Source: Mucilaginibacter mali
GTDB taxonomy: Bacteria; Bacteroidota; Bacteroidia; Sphingobacteriales; Sphingobacteriaceae
Assembly: GCF_013283875.1 (NCBI RefSeq)
Contig: NZ_CP054139.1
Span: 1,116,001-1,180,000, forward strand
DNA: 64,000 nt
Direction of reading: 5' to 3'
Shown piece after piece: positions 7,856 through 16,552 of the stretch (position 1 is its first letter; each line of letters starts with the position of its first letter). Both the position numbers and the translations under genes were made by a program. The notes beneath the pieces were generated by a model. That model did not search any database, was not told where the DNA came from, and worked only from the letters and a program-made list of their open reading frames with translations.

Positions 7856-10411
7856 ATGAATAAATATATTTTCGCTATTCTTTTTTCAGTGCTAAGTGTC
7901 GCTGCAATGGCCCAGATCCCTGGTCAGCAAAGGCAGCCGTCGTTAGCCAGGTCTGTTTCGGCTGATAGTTTAAGTTACCTTAACCCTAAGGAATATATCA
8001 TTGGCGGCGTATCTGTTGCCGGTACCAAATACCTTGATAAAGACATCCTGCTGCAAATTTCAAAACTAAACAAAGGCGATAGGGTTACTTTGCCCGGCGA
8101 CGCGTCGGCCAAGGTAATTAAGGACCTTTGGGAGCAGGGCCTTTTTGATGATGTAAAACTGAACATCACCAAGATCAATCTCGATACAGTTTACCTTGAA
8201 ATAGCTATACAGGAACGCCCGCGCTTATCGCGTCTGCACCTTACCGGCATCCGCAAGGGTGAAATTGAAGACGTACAGAAAAAACTGAACGATAAAACTG
8301 GTAAGATCGTTAACGAAAACCTGCTGAATACCACCAACGCTATCATTAAAAAGCATTTTGCCGAAAAAGGTTTCCTGAACACCACCGTTACTATTAAACA
8401 AAGGGTTGACCCCGGTGATGCCAACAGTGTGATACTGGATGTGGCGGTTGATAAAAAGCAAAAGGTAAAAATAGCCCACGTATATTTTGAAGGTAATAAG
8501 GCTTTCAGCGCGTCTAAGCTGAAGGGCTACATGAAAGATACTCGCGAGAAGAAATTCTATCACATCTTCGGTTCGAAGAAGTTTAAGCAGGATAAGTACG
8601 ATGAAGATAAACAAACCCTGGTTGAAAAAATGCAGGGTGCCGGCTACCGCGATGCCGAGGTAATATCAGATTCGGTTTGGAAGAATGATGAGAAAACCGT
8701 TAACGTAAAGCTAAAAGTTTACGAAGGCCCTAAATATTACTTTGGTAATGTAAAATGGTCGGGCAATGCGCGTTATCCTGCAGATTTCCTGCAAAAGGTA
8801 TTGCGTATTAAAAAAGGCGATGTGTTTAGCGAGGAAGAGCTGAACAAAAGGCTGAGCGGCCCAACCCAAAACAGCGATGACCTGAGTTCGTTATACCTGA
8901 ACGACGGTTACCTGACCTACCAGGCCGACCCGGTACAAACCCGCATCTATAACGATACCATCGATTTGGATATCCGCATTTACGAAGGCCCCCAATATAC
9001 CATCAACCGTATTATATTAAAAGGTAACGATGTTACCAATGATAAAGTGGTATTACGCGAACTGACCACCAAACCAGGCCAGAAATTCAGTAAGGAAGCC
9101 ATTGTGCGCAGTACCCGCGAAATTTCGCAGCTGGGTAACTTTGATGAAACCAAGATCGACCCGAAGCCAACCAACATTCAGCAAGCTGATGGTACCGTTG
9201 ATATTGTTTACAACGTGGTTGAAAAACCATCAGACCAGGTGGAGTTATCCGGTGGTTTTGGTGGCGGCCAGCTGGTGGGTACGCTGGGTTTAACGTTCAA
9301 TAACTTCTCGTTACGTAATATTTTCAACCTGAAAGCTTACAAACCACTGCCTAAAGGCGATGGACAGAAATTAAGCTTACGCGGCCAGGCCAACGGTAAA
9401 AACTACCAGAACTATTCGTTCACTTTCTCTGAGCCATGGCTGGGCGGTAAAAAACCTATTTACTTCGCTTTGAGCGCTTATACACAGTTAAGTTCAACAG
9501 GTCAGTACTATCCAAAGTCCGATCCTAACTATAACTTCCTGCGCATTAACGGTATCGGTGTAACTTTAGGTAAACGCCTGCGTTTCCCTGATAACTACTT
9601 CCAGTTGAATTACTCGTTAAACTTCGATCATTATAAGCTGGATAACTTTACTGGTTACCTGTTTAGCAATGGTACATCGTTCAACATTAAGTTAACGCAG
9701 GAGTTAAGCCGTAACTCGTTAGACGCGCCGATCTTCCCGACACAGGGTTCAAACATTAAGTTCACGGTGCAGGTAACACCGCCGTACTCGTTATTTAACC
9801 ATACCAACTATGCCATTGCTACGCCAGAGCAGCGTTACCACTTTGTAGAGTACCACAAATGGAAATTCGACGCGCAATGGTTCCAGCGTGTTGCCGGTAA
9901 ACTGGTGCTGATGACGCAAACCCGTTTCGGCTTCTTAGGTCAGTACAGTTCGGCTGTAGGCCAGTCGCCATTCGAACGCTTTAAAGTAGGTGGTGATGGT
10001 ATGCAGAGTTACCAGTTTTTGCAAGGTAGCGAGATCATCGGTTTGCGTGGTTATCAAAACTTCTCTATCGTTCCTTACGGTTCAAACTATAACGAGAACA
10101 ATAACCCGGGCAGCCCTATCTATAATAAATACACGCTGGAGTTGCGCCACCCGATCACCGCGAGCCAATCGGCCACCATATTTTTACTGGCCTTTGCCGA
10201 AGGTGGTAACGTTTGGAACAATTTTAACGACTTTAATCCGTTCCAGGTTAGGCGTTCGGTTGGTGTGGGCGCGCGCATATTTCTTCCTATATTTGGTTTA
10301 CTTGGGTTGGATTATGGTTATGGCTTCGATAAAATACCGGGCATACCGGGTGCAAATAAAGGCCAGTTCCATTTTTCAATTGCACAGAGTTTAACCGGTG
10401 GATTTAATTAA
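7856..10411 (+). CDS. bamA: Outer-membrane protein assembly factor BamA
   Basis: An 851-residue Omp85 protein. An N-terminal signal peptide (FAILFSVLSVAAMAQ, cleavage near residue 20) is followed by about five POTRA repeats (roughly residues 45-460), and a C-terminal 16-strand barrel including GGFGGGQLVG, the SFTFSEPWLGG strand and a VGGDGMQSYQFLQGSEIIGLRGY-like region. BamA inserts beta-barrel proteins into the outer membrane. Other parts of the machine in the window are bamD (48426-49352) and the OmpH/Skp chaperones immediately downstream. The following ompH start overlaps no coding sequence once its ATG at 10428 is used. Confidence 0.97.
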   Translation: MNKYIFAILFSVLSVAAMAQIPGQQRQPSLARSVSADSLSYLNPKEYIIGGVSVAGTKYLDKDILLQISKLNKGDRVTLPGDASAKVIKDLWEQGLFDDVKLNITKINLDTVYLEIAIQERPRLSRLHLTGIRKGEIEDVQKKLNDKTGKIVNENLLNTTNAIIKKHFAEKGFLNTTVTIKQRVDPGDANSVILDVAVDKKQKVKIAHVYFEGNKAFSASKLKGYMKDTREKKFYHIFGSKKFKQDKYDEDKQTLVEKMQGAGYRDAEVISDSVWKNDEKTVNVKLKVYEGPKYYFGNVKWSGNARYPADFLQKVLRIKKGDVFSEEELNKRLSGPTQNSDDLSSLYLNDGYLTYQADPVQTRIYNDTIDLDIRIYEGPQYTINRIILKGNDVTNDKVVLRELTTKPGQKFSKEAIVRSTREISQLGNFDETKIDPKPTNIQQADGTVDIVYNVVEKPSDQVELSGGFGGGQLVGTLGLTFNNFSLRNIFNLKAYKPLPKGDGQKLSLRGQANGKNYQNYSFTFSEPWLGGKKPIYFALSAYTQLSSTGQYYPKSDPNYNFLRINGIGVTLGKRLRFPDNYFQLNYSLNFDHYKLDNFTGYLFSNGTSFNIKLTQELSRNSLDAPIFPTQGSNIKFTVQVTPPYSLFNHTNYAIATPEQRYHFVEYHKWKFDAQWFQRVAGKLVLMTQTRFGFLGQYSSAVGQSPFERFKVGGDGMQSYQFLQGSEIIGLRGYQNFSIVPYGSNYNENNNPGSPIYNKYTLELRHPITASQSATIFLLAFAEGGNVWNNFNDFNPFQVRRSVGVGARIFLPIFGLLGLDYGYGFDKIPGIPGANKGQFHFSIAQSLTGGFN

Positions 10412-10427
10412 CTTTGAGAAAAGTTTT

Positions 10428-10958
10428 ATGAAGAAGATAGTTTTAACCCTCGCGTTTGTATTGCTGGCTTTTGCCGGCGCCTTCGCGCAACGCTTTGGCT
10501 TTGTAGATTCGGAATATATATTAAAACACATTCCCGATTACCTTTCGGCACAAAAGCAGCTGAGTGTACTTTCAGAACAATGGCAAAAAGAGGTTGACGG
10601 TAAGTTTGACGAAACCAACCGCCTGTATAAAGCTTACCAGGCCGACCAGGTGCTGATGACCGCCGACATGAAAAAACGCCGCGAAGCTGAAATTGTGGAA
10701 AAAGAAAAGGCCGCGAAGGATTTTCAGCGCCAGAAATTTGGCCCGGATGGCGAATTATCGCAGCGTAGCAGCGCTTTGATTAAACCTATTCAGGATAGGA
10801 TGTCTAAAGCAATACAGGCAGTGGCCGAAGCAGAGAGCCTGGATATGATCTTTGATAAGAACAGCGAGACCATTATGTTGTACGCCAACCCGCGTTACGA
10901 TAAAAGCGCGGCGGTGATCACTCGTTTAGGCTTAAAACCCGGCGTGTTTGCCAAATAG
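10428..10958 (+). CDS. OmpH/Skp-family periplasmic chaperone (first copy)
   Basis: A 176-residue protein with a clear signal peptide (MKKIVLTLAFVLLAFAG, cleavage near FAQ at 21), then the FGFVDSEYILKHIPDY start typical of OmpH, and a long charged coiled-coil arm (about residues 45-115). Skp-like chaperones hold unfolded outer-membrane proteins in the periplasm and deliver them to BamA. The frame extends upstream to 10398 inside bamA, but the signal peptide shows that the ATG at 10428 is right. It lies 16 nt after bamA. Confidence 0.93.
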   Translation: MKKIVLTLAFVLLAFAGAFAQRFGFVDSEYILKHIPDYLSAQKQLSVLSEQWQKEVDGKFDETNRLYKAYQADQVLMTADMKKRREAEIVEKEKAAKDFQRQKFGPDGELSQRSSALIKPIQDRMSKAIQAVAEAESLDMIFDKNSETIMLYANPRYDKSAAVITRLGLKPGVFAK

Positions 10959-11013
10959 AAAATTTTATATAAAATAGCATAAATTAAAAAACAAAGAACA
11001 AGAAAAGAAACAA

Positions 11014-11571
11014 ATGAAAAATTTAGTTAAAAGTGCTTTAGTTGCAGCATGTGTTTTAGTATTGAGCAGTTATGCAAAAGCACAAACCAAAATCGGTTAT
11101 TTAAACTTCCAGAATGTGGTTACTGCCGATCCGGAATTTGCTAAGGTTACCACCCAGATAAATGCTTATCAGCAACAGTTTGTTGAAACCATAAAAGGTA
11201 TCAACACCGAGTATCAGACCAAATTAGACGAGTATAACGCTAAAAGGGCTACAATGACCGATGCACAGCGTACAAAAGCTGAAAGCGAACTGACCGACCT
11301 GCAAAAACGTTTGAATGACCAAAACACCAATGCGCAGAACCTGGTTAACCAGAAATATGGCGAATTAACCAAGCCACTGGTTGACAAATGGAAAGCCGCT
11401 GTTAACCAGTTGGCGAAAGAAAAAGGTTATACTTATGTTATCGACTCTTCGCAAGTAGAATTACTGGTTGCTCCTGATGGTGATAACCTGGAAGCTGCTG
11501 TTAAAGCTAAAGGTGGCGTTACCGCTGCTCCTGCTGCTACTAAACCAGCCGGCGGCCCTGTAAAGAAATAA
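11014..11571 (+). CDS. OmpH/Skp-family periplasmic chaperone (second copy)
   Basis: A 185-residue paralogue of the preceding gene. Signal peptide MKNLVKSALVAACVLVLSSY, cleavage near AKAQ; then KIGYLNFQNVVTADPEF, a Gln/Lys-rich coiled coil (about 45-125), and an Ala/Pro-rich tail. Tandem OmpH genes after bamA are common in Bacteroidota. A strong terminator at 11592 ends the cluster. Confidence 0.93.
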   Translation: MKNLVKSALVAACVLVLSSYAKAQTKIGYLNFQNVVTADPEFAKVTTQINAYQQQFVETIKGINTEYQTKLDEYNAKRATMTDAQRTKAESELTDLQKRLNDQNTNAQNLVNQKYGELTKPLVDKWKAAVNQLAKEKGYTYVIDSSQVELLVAPDGDNLEAAVKAKGGVTAAPAATKPAGGPVKK

Positions 11572-11591
11572 CAAAATTTAAACAGATTGAT

Positions 11592-11625
11592 AAAAAGCGC
11601 CCTGATATCAGGGCGCTTTTTTAGT
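11592..11625. terminator. Terminator after the second ompH gene
   Basis: AAAAAGCGCCCTGA and TCAGGGCGCTTTTTT form an almost loop-less perfect stem with A-tract on one side and T-tract on the other, so it can stop transcription on either strand. It ends the uppS-bamA-ompH unit and lies directly upstream of murI. Confidence 0.92.
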
Positions 11626-11629
11626 TTTG
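11622..11629 (+). promoter_or_regulatory. murI -7 box, predicted leaderless start
   Basis: TAGTTTTG matches the Bacteroidota TAnnTTTG element. It overlaps the T-tract of the terminator and ends 7 nt before the murI ATG, so transcription would begin at or just before the start codon. No TTTG is at the -33 distance because the terminator stem is there. Confidence 0.5.
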
Positions 11630-11636
11630 TGCCTGT

Positions 11637-12464
11637 ATGAATAAACAGCCCATAGGTATTTTTGATTCTGGTTACGGGGGACTGACCGTGTTTAGGTCTA
11701 TTTTAGATACCCTGCCGGGATATGATTATATTTACTTTGGCGATAACGCGCGGGCCCCCTATGGTAACCGCTCGTTCCAAACCATACATCAATACACCAA
11801 AGAATGCGTGGAGTGGCTGTTTAAGCAAGGTTGCCCGCTGGTGATCCTGGCATGCAATACGGCATCGGCCAAAGCCTTGCGCACCATCCAGCAGCGTGAC
11901 CTGCAGGAGATCGGCCCCGACAGGAGAGTGTTAGGCGTTATCCGCCCAACTGCCGAGGTGATCGGTAATTACACCAAATCGGGGCAGATAGGTGTATTGG
12001 GCACTAAGGGCACGGTACAATCAGAATCGTATCTGAAGGAAATAGAACACTTCTTTCCGGATATACAGGTATACCAGCAAGCCTGCCCGCTTTGGGTGCC
12101 GCTGATAGAGAACGGCGAGTACGATAAACCCGGCGCCGATTACTTTGTGAAGCAATACCTTGATCAGATATTGGCGCAATCGGCAGAGATAGATACCCTG
12201 CTGCTGGCCTGCACACATTACCCTTTATTGCAGGAAAAAATAAAAGCCCACCTGCCACAGGGGATGAACGTGGTAGCCCAGGGCGATATTGTAGCAAAAA
12301 GCCTGGCCGATTACCTGCACCGCCACCCCGAGATCGAATCGCGCCTGAGTAAAAGCGGCGATCTTTCCTTTTATACCACTACCGATGATACGGCCGATTT
12401 TGACCACCATGCCTCGCTGTTTTTTGGCGAAGCGGTGCGGTCGGAGTATGTATCGATGAAGTAA
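11637..12464 (+). CDS. murI: Glutamate racemase
   Basis: A 275-residue racemase making D-glutamate for peptidoglycan. Visible catalytic features are IGIFDSGYGGLTV (residues 6-18, Asp/Ser), the first cysteine in LACNTASAKAL (about residue 75) and the second in LLACTHYPLL (about 188). Length is normal. It is separated from ompH by a terminator, so it has its own promoter, apparently with little or no leader. Confidence 0.96.
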   Translation: MNKQPIGIFDSGYGGLTVFRSILDTLPGYDYIYFGDNARAPYGNRSFQTIHQYTKECVEWLFKQGCPLVILACNTASAKALRTIQQRDLQEIGPDRRVLGVIRPTAEVIGNYTKSGQIGVLGTKGTVQSESYLKEIEHFFPDIQVYQQACPLWVPLIENGEYDKPGADYFVKQYLDQILAQSAEIDTLLLACTHYPLLQEKIKAHLPQGMNVVAQGDIVAKSLADYLHRHPEIESRLSKSGDLSFYTTTDDTADFDHHASLFFGEAVRSEYVSMK

Positions 12465-12476
12465 GTTTCTTCGAAT

Positions 12477-12517
12477 CATTCCTCCATCGCTCGATTTAAA
12501 TCGAGTGATAGAGGAAG
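12477..12517. terminator. Large perfect-type hairpin after murI
   Basis: CCTCCATCGCTCGATTT pairs with AAATCGAGTGATAGAGG (two mismatches, practically no loop). There is no T-tract on the plus strand, so it may be a terminator-like or mRNA-protecting structure and not a classical intrinsic terminator. Confidence 0.55.
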
Positions 12518-12576
12518 AGCCAATTAATTACACTGCCAGATACGTTAAATTATCTTCAAATAATTGTTAAATATTT

Positions 12577-12608
12577 TTTGAACTTATAAAAACATATCTC
12601 TATATTTA
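12577..12608 (+). promoter_or_regulatory. Promoter of the fulvocin-like operon
   Basis: TTTG at 12577-12580, a 20-nt spacer, then TATATTTA at 12601-12608 (TAnnTTTG with the last base changed). The predicted start near 12615 gives a leader of about 28 nt before the ATG at 12643. The surroundings are strongly AT-rich. Confidence 0.55.
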
Positions 12609-12642
12609 GATTAACATCTTAAAATACTTAAACTTATATCAC

Positions 12643-13278
12643 ATGAAAAAAGTCATTTTTGGCGTATTCACGCTATGCTTGTATCTCTGTATTAATAGTT
12701 GTAAATCGAATATTAGAGATACTCCATCACCTATTTCTGCAACATCAAAGGAAGTTAATTCTGAGGAAACAAATCGCAAAATACAAACTATTCTTGGTAT
12801 GGTTTCTGAACAAGAACAAAGATTAGCAGTTAGAACGTTGACACCAGCAGAAAAATCTGCTCTTTGGAAACAACATTTGAATGATTTTATACAGAACGGC
12901 GGATTTTCCATAGCGCAGAAAAATTTATTAACAGAGTTACAAACTTGGATTAAACCGGAATTTTTTACAACAGAAAAGCATGTCAAAACAGCATTCGAAA
13001 GCGAATGGACAATGCGTGCTATGGCAATGTTTACTTATGATGAAGTAGTCCAAACTACCGTTAGCCTTTTACCCCCTAACTTTAATAAAAAAACATCGTT
13101 GCAGATAAATACTGAGTTCGAAGGAAAAAAAGATTGCACTTGTAGCGATGAAAGTGATTGGTGTGCAATTGGAAAAAAATGTAGTAAGGCAATTGATTGT
13201 TTTAGTTCTCAATTAGGCTGTGGTTTTTTTGGGGCATACGATTGTGTTGGACTTTGCGCATTAAGTTCACCTGAATGA
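12643..13278 (+). CDS. Fulvocin C-like bacteriocin-related lipoprotein precursor
   Basis: A 211-residue protein. An N-terminal lipoprotein signal (FGVFTLCLYLCINSC, lipid cysteine 20) is followed by a charged helical region (about 40-150), and the last 48 residues form a cysteine-rich module, DCTCSDESDWCAIGKKC followed by IDCFSSQLGCGFFGAYDC and VGLC. This has eight cysteines, the number in the 45-residue myxobacterial bacteriocin fulvocin C, with the same CxC start and SGCG-like centre. Related Bacteroidota proteins are annotated as fulvocin C-related. The long N-terminal part would be a leader or anchor released by proteolysis. The stop overlaps the next gene's ATG by 4 nt. AT-rich base use differs from the neighbours, which suggests transfer. 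Confidence 0.7.
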   Translation: MKKVIFGVFTLCLYLCINSCKSNIRDTPSPISATSKEVNSEETNRKIQTILGMVSEQEQRLAVRTLTPAEKSALWKQHLNDFIQNGGFSIAQKNLLTELQTWIKPEFFTTEKHVKTAFESEWTMRAMAMFTYDEVVQTTVSLLPPNFNKKTSLQINTEFEGKKDCTCSDESDWCAIGKKCSKAIDCFSSQLGCGFFGAYDCVGLCALSSPE

Positions 13279-13649
13279 ATAAAATAATATGGATTGTTTT
13301 GTTACTACTATATTATAGCTGTAGTAATAACAATAATAGTAAATTGACAACTATCAATATTAAGGACACTATTGTGAGGTTAGGCTCAGCCAGATTGACT
13401 GATACGTTACATTACAAATTTTTAATACGAAATATTGGAGTAAATAATCTTGCTATACAAAACGTATCTCCCTCGTGCGGTTGCGTTGAATTTAGTTGGA
13501 CGAAAAAAGCAATACTTCCTAACGAATCAGGTTATGTAAGTATAGCTATTAAGCCGAAAGAAAAAGGCGAAGCGGTTCAAACGATTGTTATATCAACAAA
13601 CACAATTAAAGTATTTTCGACTTTAAAAGTATTTTATAATGTTTATTGA
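13275..13649 (+). CDS. DUF1573-domain lipoprotein
   Basis: A 124-residue protein with a lipoprotein-type signal (WIVLLLLYYSC, lipid cysteine 16), then a small immunoglobulin-like DUF1573 domain: HYKFLIRNIGVNNLAIQNV, SPSCGCVEFSW (the family's SCGC motif), and IAIKPKEKGEAVQTIVI. The family is common in Bacteroidota, and its SCGC pair may carry out thiol chemistry or bind metal. The start overlaps the end of the fulvocin-like gene (ATGA), implying coupled translation. It is likely a periplasmic partner in making or holding the cysteine-rich product. Confidence 0.75.
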   Translation: MNKIIWIVLLLLYYSCSNNNNSKLTTINIKDTIVRLGSARLTDTLHYKFLIRNIGVNNLAIQNVSPSCGCVEFSWTKKAILPNESGYVSIAIKPKEKGEAVQTIVISTNTIKVFSTLKVFYNVY

Positions 13650-13652
13650 AAA

Positions 13653-14525
13653 ATGATTTATTTTCAAAAAATAGAAAAAGCGATAGCAAGCAATAACTAC
13701 TATGTGTTATTGCTTGCTATTATTGTTTTTTCTGTATCGGGAGTTATCACTGCAATTTTAGGCCATAAGTTTAATATAGCCTTCTGTATACCTGTTTATT
13801 GCTTATTAGTATGGTATATACTCTTTTTAAGAAAAACAAAAAAAATGCGCTTAACGGCTGTATTAATTATATCAATTCCCGTATTAATTACTTTGCTGCC
13901 GATACATATATTGAGTTTTAAAGCAACTTTAATTAGTCTGCCAAGCCTGTTCGCGTATTTCGTAGGCATGGGTTTTGGGTTTTTATTATTTAATGCAAGG
14001 GCGCAATACCGAGTGGCGTTGGTAGGATTAATACTACTGTTAACTGTGTATACATCAACCCTTGGTTTTGACCTGTGGCTTAACAAGCATAACTTCGGCA
14101 CTTGGTCTTCGCATGTTAACGAAATTGTGCCTGTTAATGTAAAGTTTAAAGACAATGCCGGAATAGAGTATCGTATTGCCGACCATCAAAACCAAATATT
14201 GGTACTTGATTTTTGGAATACTGCCTGTGGTGTGTGTTTCAGAAAGTTCCCTATCCTTGCCGAAAAGATCAAGGCATATTCATCCCGGGATAAAGTGCAA
14301 TTTTACACAGTTAACTCCCCGCTTTCAAGAGATACTATTGGTGAAGCCTCTGCCACGCTTAAAGAATTTAAATACAATTTTAATCAGCTTGGCGTGTCTA
14401 ATATTAAAGCGGCAAAAAGTATGGGTGTTATGTTTTATCCTACTGTATTGATTATCTACAAGGGCCGTATCATTTACCGTGGCGAGATTGAAAATATCGA
14501 CCCGGTGTTAGAAAAACTTTTGTGA
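13653..14525 (+). CDS. Polytopic membrane protein with C-terminal thioredoxin/TlpA domain
   Basis: A 290-residue protein. About five membrane helices fill residues 15-137, followed by a periplasmic thioredoxin-like domain (about 150-285) with WNTACGVC, the redox pair being Cys192 and Cys195, and the cis-Pro in MFYPTVLI. Such fusions pass electrons across the membrane or catalyse disulfide formation or isomerisation outside. It starts 4 nt after the DUF1573 gene. A natural reading is that it oxidises or proofreads the four possible disulfides of the fulvocin-like product. The exact redox direction cannot be read from sequence. Confidence 0.8.
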   Translation: MIYFQKIEKAIASNNYYVLLLAIIVFSVSGVITAILGHKFNIAFCIPVYCLLVWYILFLRKTKKMRLTAVLIISIPVLITLLPIHILSFKATLISLPSLFAYFVGMGFGFLLFNARAQYRVALVGLILLLTVYTSTLGFDLWLNKHNFGTWSSHVNEIVPVNVKFKDNAGIEYRIADHQNQILVLDFWNTACGVCFRKFPILAEKIKAYSSRDKVQFYTVNSPLSRDTIGEASATLKEFKYNFNQLGVSNIKAAKSMGVMFYPTVLIIYKGRIIYRGEIENIDPVLEKLL

Positions 14526-14595
14526 AATAGGTCATTTTCTCCGCGTCATTAAGTCATTCACTTCGCTGTCGTTAAGTACATTTTCATTCGGCCAT

Positions 14596-14634
14596 ATTTG
14601 CACATCTGCATATACGCACATCTGCATATTTACG
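14596..14634. repeat. CACATCTGCATAT word repeat, half element
   Basis: Two tandem copies of GCACATCTGCATAT with one change, and no complementary arm close by. An oppositely oriented set of the same words lies at 15814-15852, so the two together bracket nuoH. Confidence 0.65.
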
Positions 14635-14716
14635 CTCGCTTTAGAGGGCTGAGGACTTACTCTACTAATTTAGTCAACTATTAACAATTCATCACCCATC
14701 ACTCGTACCTTTTTAT

Positions 14717-14724
14717 TAAGTTTG
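14717..14724 (+). promoter_or_regulatory. Possible nuoH promoter -7 box
   Basis: TAAGTTTG fits TAnnTTTG and ends 20 nt upstream of the TTG start of nuoH. No TTTG is seen at the -33 distance. It indicates that the nuoH-N unit can be transcribed on its own. Confidence 0.45.
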
Positions 14725-14744
14725 CATCTAAATAACAAGAATAC

Positions 14745-15815
14745 TTGATCAGCTATCTCATATACTTTGGTATCGCGCTTGGCCTGTTTGTTTTCGCGGC
14801 CCTGTTCACCCTTTTCGGGGTATATGCCGAGCGGAAAGTATCGGCGCTGATACAGGACAGGTTAGGCCCCACCGAAGTAGGTAAATACGGCAGCCTGCAA
14901 ACCCTGGCCGATTTCCTGAAGATGCTGCAAAAAGAACTGATTATCCCCGCAGCGGCCGATAAATGGCTGTTTATGGCTGCGCCCGCTATTATTTTTGTAG
15001 CCGTTTACCTTGGCTTCGCGGCTTTGCCATGGGGGCCGGGACTGGCGCCATCGCACCTTAATTTAGGCTTGTATTACCTGTTGGCCATCATCTCGATAGA
15101 GACATTGGGCATCCTGATGGCGGGCTGGGGATCTAACAATAAATATTCTATACTGGGCGCCATGCGTTCGGCGGCACAAATCATATCTTATGAGATACCG
15201 GCCGGCTTCGCGCTGATATCGGCAGTGATGATAGCGCAGACACTTGACCTTCAAACCATATCGTACCAACAGGGGATCTTAGCATCAGCGCATACAAAAT
15301 TTTGGGGCTTTTGGGATGTATCGGCAACCGGCGGCATTTTAAGCTGGAATATCTTCCAAGCGCCGCACCTCATTATCGCCTTTATCATTTACTTTATTGC
15401 CGGACTGGCCGAAAGTAACCGTGCACCGTTTGATATCCCCGAGGCTGAATCTGAATTGGTGGCCGGTTTCCACACCGAGTTTACCGGTTTGCGCTTTGCT
15501 TTTGTATTTTTGGCCGAATACAGCATGATGTTTTTGGTATGCATGGTGGCCGTAGTGGTATTTTTAGGCGCCTGGAATACGCCGTTGCCCAACATCGGCC
15601 CGGTAAAACTAGCCAACTGGACAACCGGAGCGGTATGGGGTATATTTTGGATCAGCGTAAAAACACTATTATTAATAGCCGTACAAATGTGGATCAGGTG
15701 GACGCTGCCCCGCTTTAGGGTAGACCAGTTGATGAATCTGTGCTGGAAGGTATTAACCCCGCTGGCTTTTGCCTGCATGGTGATATCGGGAATATGGCGG
15801 GTGTGGTTAATGTGA
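14745..15815 (+). CDS. nuoH: NADH-quinone oxidoreductase subunit H
   Basis: A 356-residue membrane subunit of respiratory complex I that, with NuoB and NuoD, forms the quinone-binding chamber. Signatures are [16 protein letters not shown] (about residues 27-42), the [13 protein letters not shown] segment, and [24 protein letters not shown] (quinone-site loop). It starts with TTG at 14745; no better start is present. In many genomes nuoH follows nuoG, but here it begins the cluster and is preceded by the fulvocin-like unit. Confidence 0.95.
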   Translation: MISYLIYFGIALGLFVFAALFTLFGVYAERKVSALIQDRLGPTEVGKYGSLQTLADFLKMLQKELIIPAAADKWLFMAAPAIIFVAVYLGFAALPWGPGLAPSHLNLGLYYLLAIISIETLGILMAGWGSNNKYSILGAMRSAAQIISYEIPAGFALISAVMIAQTLDLQTISYQQGILASAHTKFWGFWDVSATGGILSWNIFQAPHLIIAFIIYFIAGLAESNRAPFDIPEAESELVAGFHTEFTGLRFAFVFLAEYSMMFLVCMVAVVVFLGAWNTPLPNIGPVKLANWTTGAVWGIFWISVKTLLLIAVQMWIRWTLPRFRVDQLMNLCWKVLTPLAFACMVISGIWRVWLM

Positions 15816-15945
15816 AAATGTGCAGATATGCGTATGTGCAGATGTGCAAATAAAGAAAAAGTATGTCATCCTGAACTTGTTTCAGGATCCCATCATATGA
15901 GTTACCTGTGTGAGGGGGTGCCGAAACAAGTTCGGCATGACAGGA
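15814..15945. repeat. CACATCTGCATAT words (inverted) plus GTCATCCTGA inverted repeat
   Basis: 15814-15852 holds GTGCAGATATGCGTATGTGCAGATGTGC-type words, the complement of those at 14596. From about 15862, TCATCCTGAACTTGTTTCAGGATCC is followed about 40 nt later by CGAAACAAGTTCGGCATGACAGGATG, an imperfect inverted repeat of the GTCATCCTGA family also seen at 27315-27417. This separates nuoH from nuoI inside the operon. Confidence 0.65.
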
Positions 15946-15970
15946 TGTATTGATCGGTGAAATCAAGAAA

Positions 15971-16552
15971 ATGAAATCTAAAAAAGTAATATCTACAGCA
16001 ATAAAAGGGTTAGGATTAACCCTTGTGCACTTCTTCGCGCCTAATAAAAAGCGCCAGGTGCAAACCGTTGCTGCCGATAATTACTTTAAAAAACTGGAAG
16101 AGGGCACCAATACCATCCAGTATCCAACGCAAAAATTACCCGTACCCGAGGTGGGCCGTTATCAGCTGGATGTAGAAATGGACGATTGCATTGTATGCGA
16201 TCTGTGCGCTAAGATCTGCCCGGTTGATTGCATTACCATTGAACAAATAAAAGCTACCGAACTGATCGGTACCACATCTGATGGTAGCCCTAAGCGTATC
16301 TACGCCGCTAAGTTTGATATTGATATGGCCAAGTGTATGTATTGCGGCCTGTGCACCATAGTTTGCCCTACCGAGTGTATTGTAATGACCAATCAGTACG
16401 ATAAAACGGTATTTGAATTGAGCGACCTGGTCTATCAATTCTCTGACATGTCGCCCGAGGATGCTGCCGAAAAGCGTGCCCTGCTTGAAAAGCAACAGGC
16501 CGAAAAGGCCGCCGCCAAGGCAGCCGCGTTAAATAAAGGAGGGCAGGCATGA
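15971..16552 (+). CDS. nuoI: NADH-quinone oxidoreductase subunit I
   Basis: A 193-residue ferredoxin-type subunit carrying two [4Fe-4S] clusters that pass electrons toward the quinone. The cluster motifs are CIVCDLCAKICPVDC and CMYCGLCTIVCPTEC. The frame is open to a TTG at 15950, but the ATG at 15971 (MKSKKVIST) gives the usual N-terminus. An Ala/Lys-rich tail follows. Its stop overlaps the nuoJ start (ATGA). Confidence 0.96.
   Translation: MKSKKVISTAIKGLGLTLVHFFAPNKKRQVQTVAADNYFKKLEEGTNTIQYPTQKLPVPEVGRYQLDVEMDDCIVCDLCAKICPVDCITIEQIKATELIGTTSDGSPKRIYAAKFDIDMAKCMYCGLCTIVCPTECIVMTNQYDKTVFELSDLVYQFSDMSPEDAAEKRALLEKQQAEKAAAKAAALNKGGQA

Noticed and set aside
14596..14634. CRISPR-like short repeats (also at 34505 and 49571)
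   Set aside because: Units are contiguous and degenerate, spacers are absent and no cas genes are present; they are word repeats.
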